A DNA stretch of 64,000 bases from Bos javanicus (Eukaryota > Chordata > Mammalia > Artiodactyla > Bovidae), in NCBI RefSeq assembly GCF_032452875.1, contig NW_026893683.1, positions 124,001-188,000 on the forward strand, given 5' to 3'. This document shows, piece after piece, positions 19,698-33,041 of this stretch. Position numbers and translations under genes: made by a program. How positions within the stretch are numbered: position 1 is the stretch's first letter; each line of letters begins with the position of its first letter. The notes below the pieces were generated by a model, which was not told where the DNA came from, searched no databases, and saw only the letters and a list, made by a program, of their open reading frames with translations.

Positions 19698-21616
19698 CTC
19701 AGGAGGCAATACTCAAAGAGCTGAGCAGACACGAACCACGAAATCAGCAGGCAATAAGCATGGAGCTCAGCAGTGACGAATCATGCTGCTCAACTGGCAA
19801 TAATCAAGCACGTGACCAGGCAGGAATCACGCAGCTCAGCTGGCAATTGTCAAGCAGATGAGCCGAGAGGAATCACGCAGCTCAGCTGGCAGTTGTCATG
19901 CAGATGAGCCGGCAGGAATCACGCAGCTCAGCAGGCCCTGATCACGTGACTCTGCAGGCACTGATCACGTGGCTGATCAAGTCCAGATCACGTGACTGAG
20001 CATGCACTGATCACGTGGCTATCATGCACTGTTCACGTGGCTGATCATACACTGGTCACCTGCCTGGTCATGCACAGATCAGCTGACTAATCATGAACTG
20101 ATCACGTAGCAATCATTCACTGATCACCTGGCTGATCATGCACTGATCACGTGGCTATCATGCAATGATCACGTGGCTATCATGCACTGATCACGTGGCT
20201 GATCATGCACTGATACCGAGACTGAGCATGGACTGATCACATGACTATCATGTAGTGATCACGTGACTTAATGGTGCTGATCACGTGACTGATCATGCAC
20301 TGATCACGTGACTGATCATGCAGTGATCACGTGGCTATCATGCACTGATCACTTGGCTGGTCATACACTGATCACGCAGCTACCATGTACTGTTCACGTG
20401 ACTGATCATGCAATGATGACTTAATTGATCATGGACTGATAATGTGGCTGATCATGCACTGATCACGTGACTGATCATGCAATGATCACGTGGCTATCAT
20501 GCACTTATCACATTGCTGGACATACATTGATCATATAGCTACCATGTACCGGTCACGTGAATGATCATACACCCATCAGGTGACTGATCATGCACTGATC
20601 ACGTGGCTATCATGCACTGACCGCGAGACTGAAAATGCACTGATCACGACTAATCATGCACTGATCACATGACTGCCCATGCACTGATCATGTGGATGAT
20701 CATACACGAATCATGTGACAGATCATGCACTGATCACGTGGCTGATCATGCAATGATCACGCAGCTACCATGTACTGGTCACATGACTGATCATGCAGTG
20801 ATCACGTAATTAATCATGCACTGATCACCTGGCTTATCATGCATTGATCATGTGACTGGTCATGTGCTGATCATGTTTGGTGTCATACACTGATCATGTG
20901 CCTCTGGAGGCAATGAACAAAGAGCTGAGCAGGCAGGAATCAGTCACCAGGCAATAATCATGGAACTAAGCTCTGAGAAATCATGCTGCTCAGCTGGCAA
21001 TAATCAAGTAGATGAGCAGGCAGGAATTGCGCAGCACAGGTGGCAATTGTCAAGGAGATGACAGGCAGGAATCGTGCAGCTCAGCTGGCAATTGTCAAGC
21101 AGATGAGCAGACAGAAATCACGCAGCTCAGCAGGCCCTAATCACGTGACTGAGCATGCACTGTTCACGTGGCTGATCACACAACTATCACGTGACTGATC
21201 ATGCACTGATCACGTGGCTCTCATGCACTGATCACGTGTTTATCAGGCAACGATCAGTGACTGACAGGCGCTGATCATGGGACTGTGCACGCACTGTTCA
21301 CGTGGCTATCATGCACTGATCACGTGACTGCGCATGCACTGATGACATGTCTGTTCGGGCACTGATCACGGGTTTATCAGGCAGTGATCAGTGACTGACA
21401 GTCGCTGATCAGGGGACTGTGCACGCACTGATCAGGTGGCTGATCAGGAACTGACCACCTGACCGCGCATGCAGTGATCACGTGGCTGGTCGTTCACTGA
21501 TCACGTGTTTATCATACGGTGATCACGTGCCTGAGAGGCGCTGATCACGTGACTGTGCCGTCAGTGATCACGTGGCTGAGCAGGCACTGATATCGTGACT
21601 GAGCATGCACTGATCA
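19698..21616 (+). repeat. Long unit lacking its type I segment (2543 bp LTR to LTR)
   Basis: The array jumps near 20340 from GGCTATCATGC to the ACTGATCACTTGGCTGG stretch that normally lies after the type I segment, removing 887 bp. The type II segment 20897-21137 is intact. Confidence 0.85.
20897..21137 (+). repeat. LTR-free A segment, type II
   Basis: TGTGCCTCTGGAGG at the junction point. It has AATCAAGTAGATGAG like 12394-12634, whereas later copies read AATCAATTAGATGAG. Confidence 0.86.
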
Positions 21617-22240
21617 TGTGCCGGGAGCCGGGGAGGCATTCCACTCTGGACAAAGGTCATGAGGAAGGAGGCTCGGCATACGCAAATGCGGGATCGAGCC
21701 TCAGGAGTCCACCCGGATATTCTCGAGCATCTCCCCCCCAAAAAAACCGGAGTCTGCCTACTGTATTGCTTTGTGCTCTCACCTCTGATTTCACTGGGGG
21801 CTGTCCCCCACCACCATCTCGCTCTCTCTGTCAAAGAGTTAACTTACAGCTCCAATTCATAAAGTTCCTTGTCATTCTTCCCTTTAACTTCCAGCTGAGT
21901 CTCCATCTGGAGCGCGGAACCCACCACGCTTACTAATTATGCCTGGGCTGCTAAGACCCACTCGAGAAGGTGTCTAGGGTGAGGCACCTTTCGCTATTCG
22001 AGAGGGCGCCTGCGGCCTACGTAAGTGGTACAAACTTCTTGTCTTGAAGTTTGATTGGTCTTCCGCTTAAACCAAGCTACTCAGTCTCTTTTCTCCACCG
22101 AATTTTCCTACTGAGCTCTCCTCATACTATTATTCTTGACATCTCTGATTAGCATATAAAGAGTCGCCTAGGCCATCTCTCCTTCGAATACCCTGGATCA
22201 ATTGGGGCTGGTCCCCGGCAGGTGGAGACCGAACAGGGAC
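21617..22240 (+). mobile_element. LTR+PBS insert, copy 12
   Basis: Near-identical to copy 8 (GTGGTACAAAC, CGCTTAAACC, GGATCAATTGG). It differs in the C/A tract length and in ACAGCTCC for ACACCTCC. Confidence 0.92.
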
Positions 22241-23029
22241 CTCAGGAGGCAATACTCAAAGAGCTGAGCAGACACGAACCACTCAATCAGCAGGCAATAA
22301 GCATGGAGCTCAGCAGTGACGAATCATGCTGCTCAACTGGCAATAATCAAGCACGTGACCAGGCAGGAATCACGCAGCTCAGCTGGAAATTGTCAAGCAG
22401 ATGAGCCGACAGGAATCACGCAGCTCAGATGGCAATTGTCATGCAGATGAGCCGGCAGGAATCACGCAGCTCAGCAGACCCTGATCACGTGACTCTGCCG
22501 GCACTGATCACGTGGCTGATCAAGTACAGATCACGTGACTGAGCATGCACTGATCACGTGGCTATCATGCACTGATGACGTGACTGCGCATGCACTGATG
22601 ACGTGGCTGATCGGGCACTGATCACATGGCTCATCATGCACTGATCACGTGTTTATCAGGCAATGATCAGTGACTGACAGGCGCTGATCATGGGACTGTG
22701 CATGCACTGATCACGTGGCTATCATGCACTGATGACGTGACTGCGCATGCACTGATGACGTGGCTGTTCGGGCACTGATCACGTGTTTATCAGGTAGTGA
22801 TCAGTGACTGACAGGCGCTGATCAGGGGACTGTGCACGCACTGATCAGGTGGCTGATCAGGAACTGACCACCTGACTGTGCATGCAGTGATCACGTGGCT
22901 GGTCGTTCACTGATCACGTGTTTATCATCCGGTGATCACGTGACTGAGAGGCGCTGATCACGTGACTGTGCCGTCAGTGATCACGTGGGTGAGCAGGCAC
23001 TGATATCGTGACTGAGCATGCACTGATCA
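22241..23029 (+). repeat. A segment plus 23-bp array, unit of 1413 bp
   Basis: Two 46-bp monomers and two 134-bp blocks. It matches 13737-14525, including CAGCAGACCC, CTGCCGGCAC and TCAAGTACAG. Confidence 0.85.
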
Positions 23030-23650
23030 TGTGCCGGGAGCCGGGGAGGCATTCCGCTCTGGACAAAGGTCATGAGGAAGTAGGCTCAGCATACGCAAAT
23101 GCGGGATCGAGCCTCAGGAATCCACCCGGATATTCTCGAGCATCTCCCCCCAAAAACCAGAGTCTGCCTACTGTATTGCTTTGTGCTCTCACCTCTGATT
23201 TCACTGGGGTCTGTCCCCCACCACCATCTCGCTCTCTCTGTCAAAGAGTTAACTTACAGCTCCAATTCATAAAGTTCCTTGTCATTCTTCCGTTTAACTT
23301 CCAGCTGAGTCTCCATCTGGAGCGCGGAACCCACCACGCTTACTAATTATGCCTGGGCTGCTAAGACCCACTCGAGAAGGTGTCTAGGGTGAGGCACCTT
23401 TCGCTATTCGAGAGGGCGCCTGCGGCCTACGTAAGTGGTGCAAACTTCTTGTCTTGAAGTTTGATTGGTCTTCCCCGTAAACCAAGCTGCTCAGTCTCTT
23501 TTCTCCATCGAATTTTCCTACTGAGCTCTCCTCATACTATTATTCTTGACATCTCTGATTAGCATATAAATAGTCGCCTAGGCCATCTCTCCTTCGAATA
23601 CCCTGGATCAGTTGGGGCTGGTCCCCGGCAGGTGGCGACCGAACAGGGAC
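23030..23650 (+). mobile_element. LTR+PBS insert, copy 13 (type b)
   Basis: Type b with a short CCCCCCAAAAACC tract (LTR 601 bp) and CCCCGTAAACC shared with copy 7. It opens a long unit. Confidence 0.92.
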
Positions 23651-24667
23651 CTCAGGAGGCAATACTCAAAGAGCTGAGCAGACACGAACCACGCAATCAG
23701 CAGGCAATAAGCATGGAGCTCAGCAGTGACGAATCATGCTGCTCAACTGGCAATAATCAAGCACGTGACCAGGCAGGAATCACGCAGCTCAGCTGGCAAT
23801 TGTCAAGCAGATGAGCCGAGAGGAATCACGCAGCTCAGCTGGCAGTTGTCATGCAGATGAGCCGGCAGGAATCACGCAGCTCAGCAGGCCCTGATCACGT
23901 GACTCTGCAGGCACTGATCACGTGGCTGATCAAGTCCAGATCACGTGACTGAGCATGCACTGATCACGTGGCTATCATGCACTGTTCACGTGGCTGATCA
24001 TACACTGGTCACCTGCCTGGTCATGCACAGATCAGCTGACTAATCATGAACTGATCACGTAGCAATCATTCACTGATCACCTGGCTGATCATGCACTGAT
24101 CACGTGGCTATCATGCAATGATCACGTGGCTATCATGCACTGATCACGTGGCTGATCATGCACTGATACCGAGACTGAGCATGGACTGATCACATGACTA
24201 TCATGTAGTGATCACGTGACTTAATGGTGCTGACCATGTGACTGATCATGCACTGATCACGTGACTGATCATGCAGTGATCACGTGGCTATCATGCATTA
24301 CTCATGTGGCTGATCATGCAATGATCATGTAGCTACCATGTACAGGACACGTGAATGACCATACACCCATCAGGTGACTGATCATGCACTGATCACGTGG
24401 CTATCATGCACTGACCACGAGACTGATCATGCACTGATCACGTCTATATCATGCACTGATCACATGACTGCCCATGCACTGATCACGTGGATGATCATAC
24501 ACTAATCATGTGACAGATCATGCACTGATCACGTGGCTGATCATTTACTGATACCATGACTGAGCATGGACTAATCACATGACTATCATGTAGTGATCAC
24601 GTGACTTAATGGCGCTGATCATGTGACTGATCATGCGCTGATCATGTTTGCTATCATACACTGATCA

Positions 24668-24912
24668 TGTGACTCTGGAAGCAATAAACAAAGAGCTGAG
24701 TAGGCACGAATCAAACAGTCAGCAGGCAATAATCATGGAACTCAGGTGTGAGGAATCATGCTGCTCAGCTGGCAATAATCAAGCAGTTGAGCAGGCACGA
24801 ATTATGCAGCACAGCTGGCAATTGTCAAGCAGATGACAGGCAGGAATCGTGCAGCTCAGCTGGCAATTGTCAAGCAGATGAGCAGACAGTAATCACGCAG
24901 CTCAGCAGGCCC
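24668..24912 (+). repeat. LTR-free A segment, type I
   Basis: Standard type I sequence with TGTGACTCTGGAAGC at the junction point. Confidence 0.86.
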
Positions 24913-25782
24913 TGATCACGTGACTGAGCATGCACTGTTCACGTGGCTGATCATACACTGATCACGTGATTGATCATGCACTGATCACGTGGCTGATCAT
25001 ACACTGTTCACGTGTCTGACCATGCACTGAACACGTGAATAATCATGCACTGATCACGTGACTGATAATGCACTGATCACGTGGCTATCATGCACTGCTA
25101 ACTTGGCTGATCATGCAATGATCACACAGCTACCATGTACTGGTCACGTGACTGATCATGCTCAGATCACGTGACTGATCATGCACTGATCACGTGGCTA
25201 TCATGCACTGATCACTTGGCTGGTCATACACTGATCACGCAGCTACCATGTACTGTTCACGTGACTGATCATGCAATGATGACGTAATTGATCATGGACT
25301 GATAATGTGGCTGATCATGCACTGATCACGTGACTGATCATGCACTGATCACGTGGCTGATCATGCACTGATCACGTGGCTATCATGCACTTATCACATT
25401 GCTGGACATACATTGATCATATAGCTACCATGTACCGGTCACGTGAATGATCATACACCCATCAGGTGACTGATCATGCACTGATCACGTGGCTATCATG
25501 CACTGACCACGAGACTGAAAATGCACTGATCACGACTAATCATGCACTGATCACATGACTGCCCATGCACTGATCATGTGGATGATCATACACTAATCAT
25601 GTGACAGATCATGCACTGATCACGTGGCTGATCATGCAATGATCACGCAGCTACCATGTACTGGTCACATGACTGATCATGCAGTGATCACGTAATTAAT
25701 CATGCACTGATCACCTGGCTTATCATGCATTGATCATGTGACTGGTCATGTGCTGATCATGTTTGGTGTCATACACTGATCA

Positions 25783-26023
25783 TGTGCCTCTGGAGGCAAT
25801 GAACAAAGAGCTGAGCAGGCAGGAATCAGTCACCAGGCAATAATCATGGAACTAAGCTCTGAGAAATCATGCTGCTCAGCTGGCAATAATCAATTAGATG
25901 AGCAGGCAGGAATTGCGCAGCACAGGTGGCAATTGTCAAGGAGATGACAGGCAGGAATCGTGCAGCTCAGCTGGCAATTGTCAAGCAGATGAGCAGACAG
26001 AAATCACGCAGCTCAGCAGGCCC
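25783..26023 (+). repeat. LTR-free A segment, type II
   Basis: The first copy with the AATCAATTAGATGAG variant that marks type II segments from here to the window end. Confidence 0.86.
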
Positions 26024-26502
26024 TAATCACGTGACTGAGCATGCACTGTTCACGTGGCTGATCACACAACTATCACGTGACTGATCATGCACTGATCACG
26101 TGGCTCTCATGCACTGATCACGTGTTTATCAGGCAACGATCAGTGACTGACAGGCGCTGATCATGGGACTGTGCACGCACTGTTCACGTGGCTATCATGC
26201 ACTGATCACGTGACTGCGCATGCACTGATGACGTGGCTGTTCGGGCACTGATCACGTGTTTATCAGGCAGTGATCAGTGACTGACAGGCGCTGATCAGGG
26301 GACTGTGCACGCACTGATCAGGTGGCTGATCAGAAACTGACCACCTGACTGTGCATGCAGTGATCACGTGGCTGGTCGTTCACTGATCACGTGTTTATCA
26401 TACGGTGATCAGGTGACTGAGAGGCGCTGATCACGTGAATGTGCCGTCACTGATCACGTGGCTGAGCAGGCACTGATATCGTGACTGAGCATGCACTGAT
26501 CA

Positions 26503-27125
26503 TGTGCCGGGAGCCGGGGAGGCATTCCACTCTGGACAAAGGTCATGAGGAAGGAGGCTCGGCATACGCAAATGCGGGATCGAGCCTCAGGAGTCCACCC
26601 GGATATTCTCGAGCATCTCCCCCGAAAAAAACCAGAGTCTGCCTACTGTATTGCTTTGTGCTCTCACCTCTGATTTCACTGGGGGCTGTCCCCCACCACC
26701 ATCTCGCTCTCTCTGTCAAAGAGTTAACTTACAGCTCCAATTCATAAAGTTCCTTGTCATTCTTCCCTTTAACTTCCAGCTGAGTCTCCATCTGGAGCGC
26801 GGAACCCACCACGCTTACTAATTATGCCTGGGCTGCTAAGACCCACTCGAGAAGGTGTCTAGGGTGAGGCACCTTTCGCTATTCGAGAGGGCGCCTGCGG
26901 CCTACATAAGTGGTGCAAACTTCTTGTCTTGAAGTTTGATTGGTCTTCCGCATAAACCAAGCTACTCAGTCTCTTTTCTCCACCGAAATTTCCTACTGAG
27001 CTCTCCTCATACTATCATTCTTGACATCTCTGATTAGCATATAAATAGTCGCCTAGGCCATCTCTCCTTCGAATACCCTGGATCAGTTGGGGCTGGTCCC
27101 CGGCAGGTGGCGACCGAACAGGGAC
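26503..27125 (+). mobile_element. LTR+PBS insert, copy 14 (type d)
   Basis: Type d. The usual TACGTAAG of U3 reads TACATAAG here. It starts the X module. Confidence 0.92.
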
Positions 27126-27711
27126 CTCAGGAGGCAATACTCAAAGAGCTGAGCAGACACGAACCACGCAATCAGCAGGCAATAAGCATGGAGCTCAGCA
27201 GTGACGAATCATGCTGCTCAACTGGCAATAATCAAGCACGTGACCAGGCAGGAATCACGCAGCTCAGCTGGCAATTGTCAAGCAGATGAGCCGACAGGAA
27301 TCACGCAGCTCAGATGGCAATTGTCATGCAGATGAGCCGGCAGGAATCACGCAGCTCAGCAGGCCCTGATCACGTGACTCTGCAGGCACTGATCACGTGG
27401 CTGATCAAGTCCAGATCACGTGACTGAGCAGGCACTGATCACGTGGCTATCATGCACTGATCACGTGTTTATCAGGCAGTGATCAGTGACTGACAGGCGC
27501 TGATCAGGGGACTGTGCACGCACTGATCAGGTGGCTGATCAGGAACTGACCACCTGACTGCGCATGCAGTGATCACGTGGCTGGTCGTTCACTGATCACG
27601 TGTTTATCATCCGGTGATCACTTGACTGAGAGGCGCTGATCACGTGACTGTGCCGTCAGTGATCACGTGGCTGAGCAGGCACTGATATCGTGACTGAGCA
27701 TGCACTGATCA
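27126..27711 (+). repeat. A segment plus 23-bp array, unit of 1209 bp
   Basis: Matches 18488-19073: two 46-bp monomers, one 134-bp block, and GAGCAGGCACTGATC following the A segment. Confidence 0.85.
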
Positions 27712-28335
27712 TGTGCCGGGAGCCGGGGAGGCATTCCACTCTGGACAAAGGTCATGAGGAAGGAGGCTCGGCATACGCAAATGCGGGATCGAGCCTCAGG
27801 AATCCACCCGGATATTCTCGAGCATCTCCCCCCCAAAAAAACCGGAGTCTGCCTACTGTATTGCTTTGTGCTCTCACCTCTGATTTCACTGGGGGCTGTC
27901 CCCCACCACCATCTCGCTCTCTCTATCAAAGAGTTAACTTACAGCTCCAATTCATAAAGTTCCTTGTCATTCTTCCCTTTAACTTCCAGCTGAGTCTCCA
28001 TCTGGAGCGCGGAACCCACCACGCTTACTAATTATGCCTGGGCTGCTAAGACCCACTCGAGAAGGTGTCTAGGGTGAGGCACCTTTCGCTATTCGAGAGG
28101 GCGCCTGCGGCCTACGTAAGTGGTGCAAACTTCTTGTCTTGAAGTTTGATTGGTCTTCCGCGTAAACCAAGCTGCTCAGTCTCTTTTCTCCATCGAATTT
28201 TCCTACTGAGCTCTCCTCATACTATTATTCTTGACATCTCTGATTAGCATATAAATAGTCGCCTAGGCCATCTCTCCTTCGAATACCCTGGATCAGTTGG
28301 GGCTGGTCCCCGGCAGGTGGCGACCGAACAGGGAC
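27712..28335 (+). mobile_element. LTR+PBS insert, copy 15 (a/b mosaic)
   Basis: As copy 11 (CTCTATCAAAG, ACCACGAAATC, CTCCATCGAATT) but with GGAATCCACC, a type b base inside its type a half. This looks like a small conversion tract. Confidence 0.91.
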
Positions 28336-29307
28336 CTCAGGAGGCAATACTCAAAGAGCTGAGCAGACACGAACCACGAAATCAGCAGGCAATAAGCATG
28401 GAGCTCAGCAGTGACGAATCATGCTGCTCAACTGGCAATAATCAAGCACGTGACCAGGCAGGAATCACGCAGCTCAGCTGGCAATTGTCAAGCAGATGAG
28501 CCGAGAGGAATCACGCAGCTCAGCTGGCAGTTGTCATGCAGATGAGCCGGCAGGAATCACGCAGCTCAGCAGGCCCTGATCACGTGACTCTGCAGGCACT
28601 GATCACGTGGCTGATCAAGTCCAGATCACGTGACTGAGCATGCACTGATCACGTGGCTATCATGCACTGTTCACGTGGCTGATCATACACTGGTCACCTG
28701 CCTGGTCATGCACAGATCAGCTGACTAATCATGAACTGATCACGTAGCAATCATTCACTGATCACCTGGCTGATCATGCACTGATCACGTGGCTATCATG
28801 CAATGATCACGTGGCTATCATGCACTGATCACGTGGCTGATCATGCACTGATACCGAGACTGAGCATGGACTGATCACATGACTATCATGTAGTGATCAC
28901 GTGACTTAATGGTGCTGACCATGTGACTGATCATGCACTGATCACGTGACTGATCATGCAGTGATCACGTGGCTATCATGCATTACTCATGTGGCTGATC
29001 ATGCAATGATCATGTAGCTACCATGTACAGGACACGTGAATGACCATACACCCATCAGGTGACTGATCATGCACTGATCACGTCTATATCATGCACTGAT
29101 CACATGACTGCCCATGCACTGATCACGTGGATGATCATACACTAATCATGTGACAGATCATGCACTGATCACGTGGCTGATCATTTACTGATACCATGAC
29201 TGAGCATGGACTGATCACATGACTATCATGTAGTGATCACGTGACTTAATGGCGCTGATCATGTGACTGATCATGCGCTGATCATGTTTGCTATCATACA
29301 CTGATCA

Positions 29308-29552
29308 TGTGACTCTGGAAGCAATAAACAAAGAGCTGAGTAGGCACGAATCAAACAGTCAGCAGGCAATAATCATGGAACTCAGGTGTGAGGAATCATG
29401 CTGCTCAGCTGGCAATAATCAAGCAGTTGAGCAGGCACGAATTATGCAGCACAGCTGGCAATTGTCAAGCAGATGACAGGCAGGAATCGTGCAGCTCAGC
29501 TGGCAATTGTCAAGCAGATGAGCAGACAGTAATCACGCAGCTCAGCAGGCCC
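29308..29552 (+). repeat. LTR-free A segment, type I
   Basis: Standard type I sequence within an X long unit. Confidence 0.86.
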
Positions 29553-30422
29553 TGATCACGTGACTGAGCATGCACTGTTCACGTGGCTGATCATACACTG
29601 ATCACGTGATTGATCATGCACTGATCACGTGGCTGATCATACACTGTTCACGTGTCTGACCATGCACTGAACACGTGAATAATCATGCACTGATCACGTG
29701 ACTGATAATGCACTGATCACGTGGCTATCATGCACTGCTAACTTGGCTGATCATGCAATGATCACACAGCTACCATGTACTGGTCACGTGACTGATCATG
29801 CTCAGATCACGTGACTGATCATGCACTGATCACGTGGCTATCATGCACTGATCACTTGGCTGGTCATACACTGATCACGCAGCTACCATGTACTGTTCAC
29901 GTGACTGATCATGCAATGATGACGTAATTGATCATGGACTGATAATGTGGCTGATCATGCACTGATCACGTGACTGATCATGCACTGATCACGTGGCTGA
30001 TCATGCACTGATCACGTGGCTATCATGCACTTATCACATTGCTGGACATACATTGATCATATAGCTACCATGTACCGGTCACGTGAATGATCATACACCC
30101 ATCAGGTGACTGATCATGCACTGATCACGTGGCTATCATGCACTGACCGCGAGACTGAAAATGCACTGATCACGACTAATCATGCACTGATCACATGACT
30201 GCCCATGCACTGATCATGTGGATGATCATACACTAATCATGTGACAGATCATGCACTGATCACGTGGCTGATCATGCAATGATCACGCAGCTACCATGTA
30301 CTGGTCACATGACTGATCATGCAGTGATCACGTAATTAATCATGCACTGATCACCTGGCTTATCATGCATTGATCATGTGACTGGTCATGTGCTGATCAT
30401 GTTTGGTGTCATACACTGATCA

Positions 30423-30663
30423 TGTGCCTCTGGAGGCAATGAACAAAGAGCTGAGCAGGCAGGAATCAGTCACCAGGCAATAATCATGGAACTAAGCTCT
30501 GAGAAATCATGCTACTCAGCTGGCAATAATCAATTAGATGAGCAGGCAGGAATTGCGCAGCACAGGTGGCAATTGTCAAGGAGATGACAGGCAGGAATCG
30601 TGCAGCTCAGCTGGCAATTGTCAAGCAGATGAGCAGACAGAAATCACGCAGCTCAGCAGGCCC
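30423..30663 (+). repeat. LTR-free A segment, type II
   Basis: Has CATGCTACTCAG in place of CATGCTGCTCAG, shared only with 41180-41420. This ties the two X copies together. Confidence 0.86.
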
Positions 30664-31141
30664 TAATCACGTGACTGAGCATGCACTGTTCACGTGGCTG
30701 ATCACACAACTATCACGTGACTGATCATGCACTGATCACGTGGCTCTCATGCACTGATCACGTGTTTATCAGGCAACGATCAGTGACTGACAGGCGCTGA
30801 TCATGGGACTGTGCACCCACTGTTCACGTGGCTATCATGCACTGATCACGTGACTGCGCATGCACTGATGACGTGGCTGTCGGGCACTGATCACGTGTTT
30901 ATCAGGCAGTGATCAGTGACTGACAGGCGCTGATCAGGGGACTGTGCACGCACTGATCAGGTGGCTGATCAGAAACTGACCACCTGACTGTGCATGCAGT
31001 GATCACGTGGCTGGTCGTTCACTGATCACGTGTTTATCATACGGTGATCAGGTGACTGAGAGGCGCTGATCACGTGAATGTGCCGTCACTGATCACGTGG
31101 CTGAGCAGGCACTGATATCGTGACTGAGCATGCACTGATCA

Positions 31142-31764
31142 TGTGCCGGGAGCCGGGGAGGCATTCCACTCTGGACAAAGGTCATGAGGAAGGAGGCTCG
31201 GCATACGCAAATGCGGGATCGAGCCTCAGGAGGCCACCCGGATATTCTCGAGCATCTCCCCCGAAAAAAACCAGAGTCTGCCTACTGTATTGCTTTGTGC
31301 TCTCACCTCTGATTTCACTGGGGGCTGTCCCCCACCACCATCTCGCTCTCTCTGTCAAAGAGTTAACTTACAGCTCCAATTCATAAAGTTCCTTGTCATT
31401 CTTCCCTTTAACTTCCAGCTGAGTCTCCATCTGGAGCGCGGAACCCACCACGCTTACTAATTATGCCTGGGCTGCTAAGACCCACTCGAGAAGGTGTCTA
31501 GGGTGAGGCACCTTTCGCTTTTCGAGAGGGCGCCTGCGGCCTACGTAAGTGGTGCAAACTTCTTGTCTTGAAGTTTGATTGGTCTTCCGCATAAACCAAG
31601 CTACTCAGTCTCTTTTCTCCACCGAAATTTCCTACTGAGCTCTCCTCATACTATCATTCTTGACATCTCTGATTAGCATATAAATAGTCGCCTAGGCCAT
31701 CTCTCCTTCGAATACCCTGGATCAGTTGGGGCTGGTCCCCGGCAGGTGGCGACCGAACAGGGAC
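31142..31764 (+). mobile_element. LTR+PBS insert, copy 16 (type d)
   Basis: Type d with GGAGGCCACCC (shared with copy 21) and a private TTTCGCTTTTCG. It starts a Z module. Confidence 0.92.
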
Positions 31765-32419
31765 CTCAGGAGGCAATACTCAAAGAGCTGAGCAGACACG
31801 AACCACGCAATCAGCAGGCAATAAGCATGGAGCTCAGCAGTGACGAATCATGCTGCTCAACTGGCAATAATCAAGCACGTGACCAGGCAGGAATCACGCA
31901 GCTCAGCTGGCAATTGTCAAGCAGATGAGCCGACAGGAATCACGCAGCTCAGATGGCAATTGTCATGCAGATGAGCCGGCAGGAATCACGCAGCTCAGCA
32001 GGCCCTGATCACGTGACTCTGCAGGCACTGATCACGTGGCTGATCAAGTCCAGATCACGTGACTGAGCAGGCACTGATCACGTGGCTATCATGCACTGAT
32101 GACGTGACTGCGCATGCAATGATGACGTGGCTGTTCGGGCACTGATCACATGGCTCATCATGCACTGATCACGTGTTTATCAGGCAGTGATCAGTGACTG
32201 ACAGGCGCTGATCACGGGACTGTGCACGCACTGATCAGGTGGCTGATCAGGAACTGACCACCTGACTGTGCATGCAGTGATCACGTGGCTGGTCGTTCAC
32301 TGATCACGTGTTTATCATCCGGTGATCACTTGACTGAGAGGCGCTGATCACGTGACTGTGCCGTCAGTGATCACGTGGCTGAGCAGGCACTGATATCGTG
32401 ACTGAGCATGCACTGATCA
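31765..32419 (+). repeat. A segment plus 23-bp array, unit of 1278 bp
   Basis: Two 46-bp monomers and one 134-bp block, 134 bp shorter than the 1412 bp class. It contains ATGCAATGATGACG, typical of the first unit of Z. Confidence 0.85.
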
Positions 32420-33041
32420 TGTGCCGGGAGCCGGGGAGGCATTCCACTCTGGACAAAGGTCATGAGGAAGGAGGCTCGGCATACGCAAATGCGGGATCGA
32501 GCCTCAGGAGTCCACCCGGATATTCTCGAGCATCTCCCCCCAAAAAACCGGAGTCTGCCTACTGTATTGCTTTGTGCTCTCACCTCTGATTTCACTGGGC
32601 GCTGTCCCCCACCACCATCTCGCTCTCTCTGTCAAAGAGGTAACTTACAGCTCCAATTCATAAAGTTCCTTGTCATTCTTCCCTTTAACTTCCAGCTGAG
32701 TCTCCATCTGGAGCGCAGAACCCAACACGCTTACTAATTATGCCTGGGCTGCTAAGACCCACTCGAGAAGGTGTCTAGTGTGAGGCACCTTTCGCTATTC
32801 GAGAGGGCACCTGCGGCCTACGTACGTGGTGCAAACTTCTTGTCTTGAAGTTTGATTGGTCTTCCGCGTAAACCAAGCTACTCAGTCTCTTTTCTCCACC
32901 GAATTTTCCTACTGAGCTCTCCTCATACTATTATTCTTGACATCTCCGATTAGCATATAAAGAGTCGCCTAGGCCATCTCTTCTTCGAATACCCTGGATC
33001 AGTTGGGGCTGGTCCCCGGCAGGTGGCGACCGAACAGGGAC
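32420..33041 (+). mobile_element. LTR+PBS insert, copy 17 (type c)
   Basis: Later type c: ACTGGGCGCTGTC, AAAGAGGTAAC, GCGCAGAACCCAACACG, CGTACGTGG, TCTTCTTCG and TATAAAGAG. It has a shortened C/A tract (LTR 602 bp). Confidence 0.92.

Larger units (their letters stand above)
17865..21616 (+). repeat. Higher-order module X, copy 1 (3752 bp, shortened)
   Basis: LTR type d plus an a/b mosaic LTR plus a long unit. It is 887 bp shorter than X copies 26503-31141 and 37260-41898 (4639 bp), because the long unit lost its type I segment. Confidence 0.85.
21617..26502 (+). repeat. Higher-order module Y, copy 2 (4886 bp)
   Basis: Duplicate of 13114-17864, including the private markers of copy 8 and its A segment. 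It keeps the full type II segment. Confidence 0.85.
23651..26502 (+). repeat. Long unit (3473 bp LTR to LTR)
   Basis: Complete: type I segment 24668-24912 and type II segment 25783-26023, with the 45-bp GACCACGAGACTG piece present. It has a private ATGGACTAATCACATG just before type I. Confidence 0.87.
28336..31141 (+). repeat. Long unit of X (3430 bp LTR to LTR)
   Basis: Type I segment 29308-29552 and type II segment 30423-30663. It lacks the 45-bp GACCACGAGACTG piece, as does 10287-13113. It has the private GGCTGTCGGGC one-base deletion near 30878. Confidence 0.87.
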
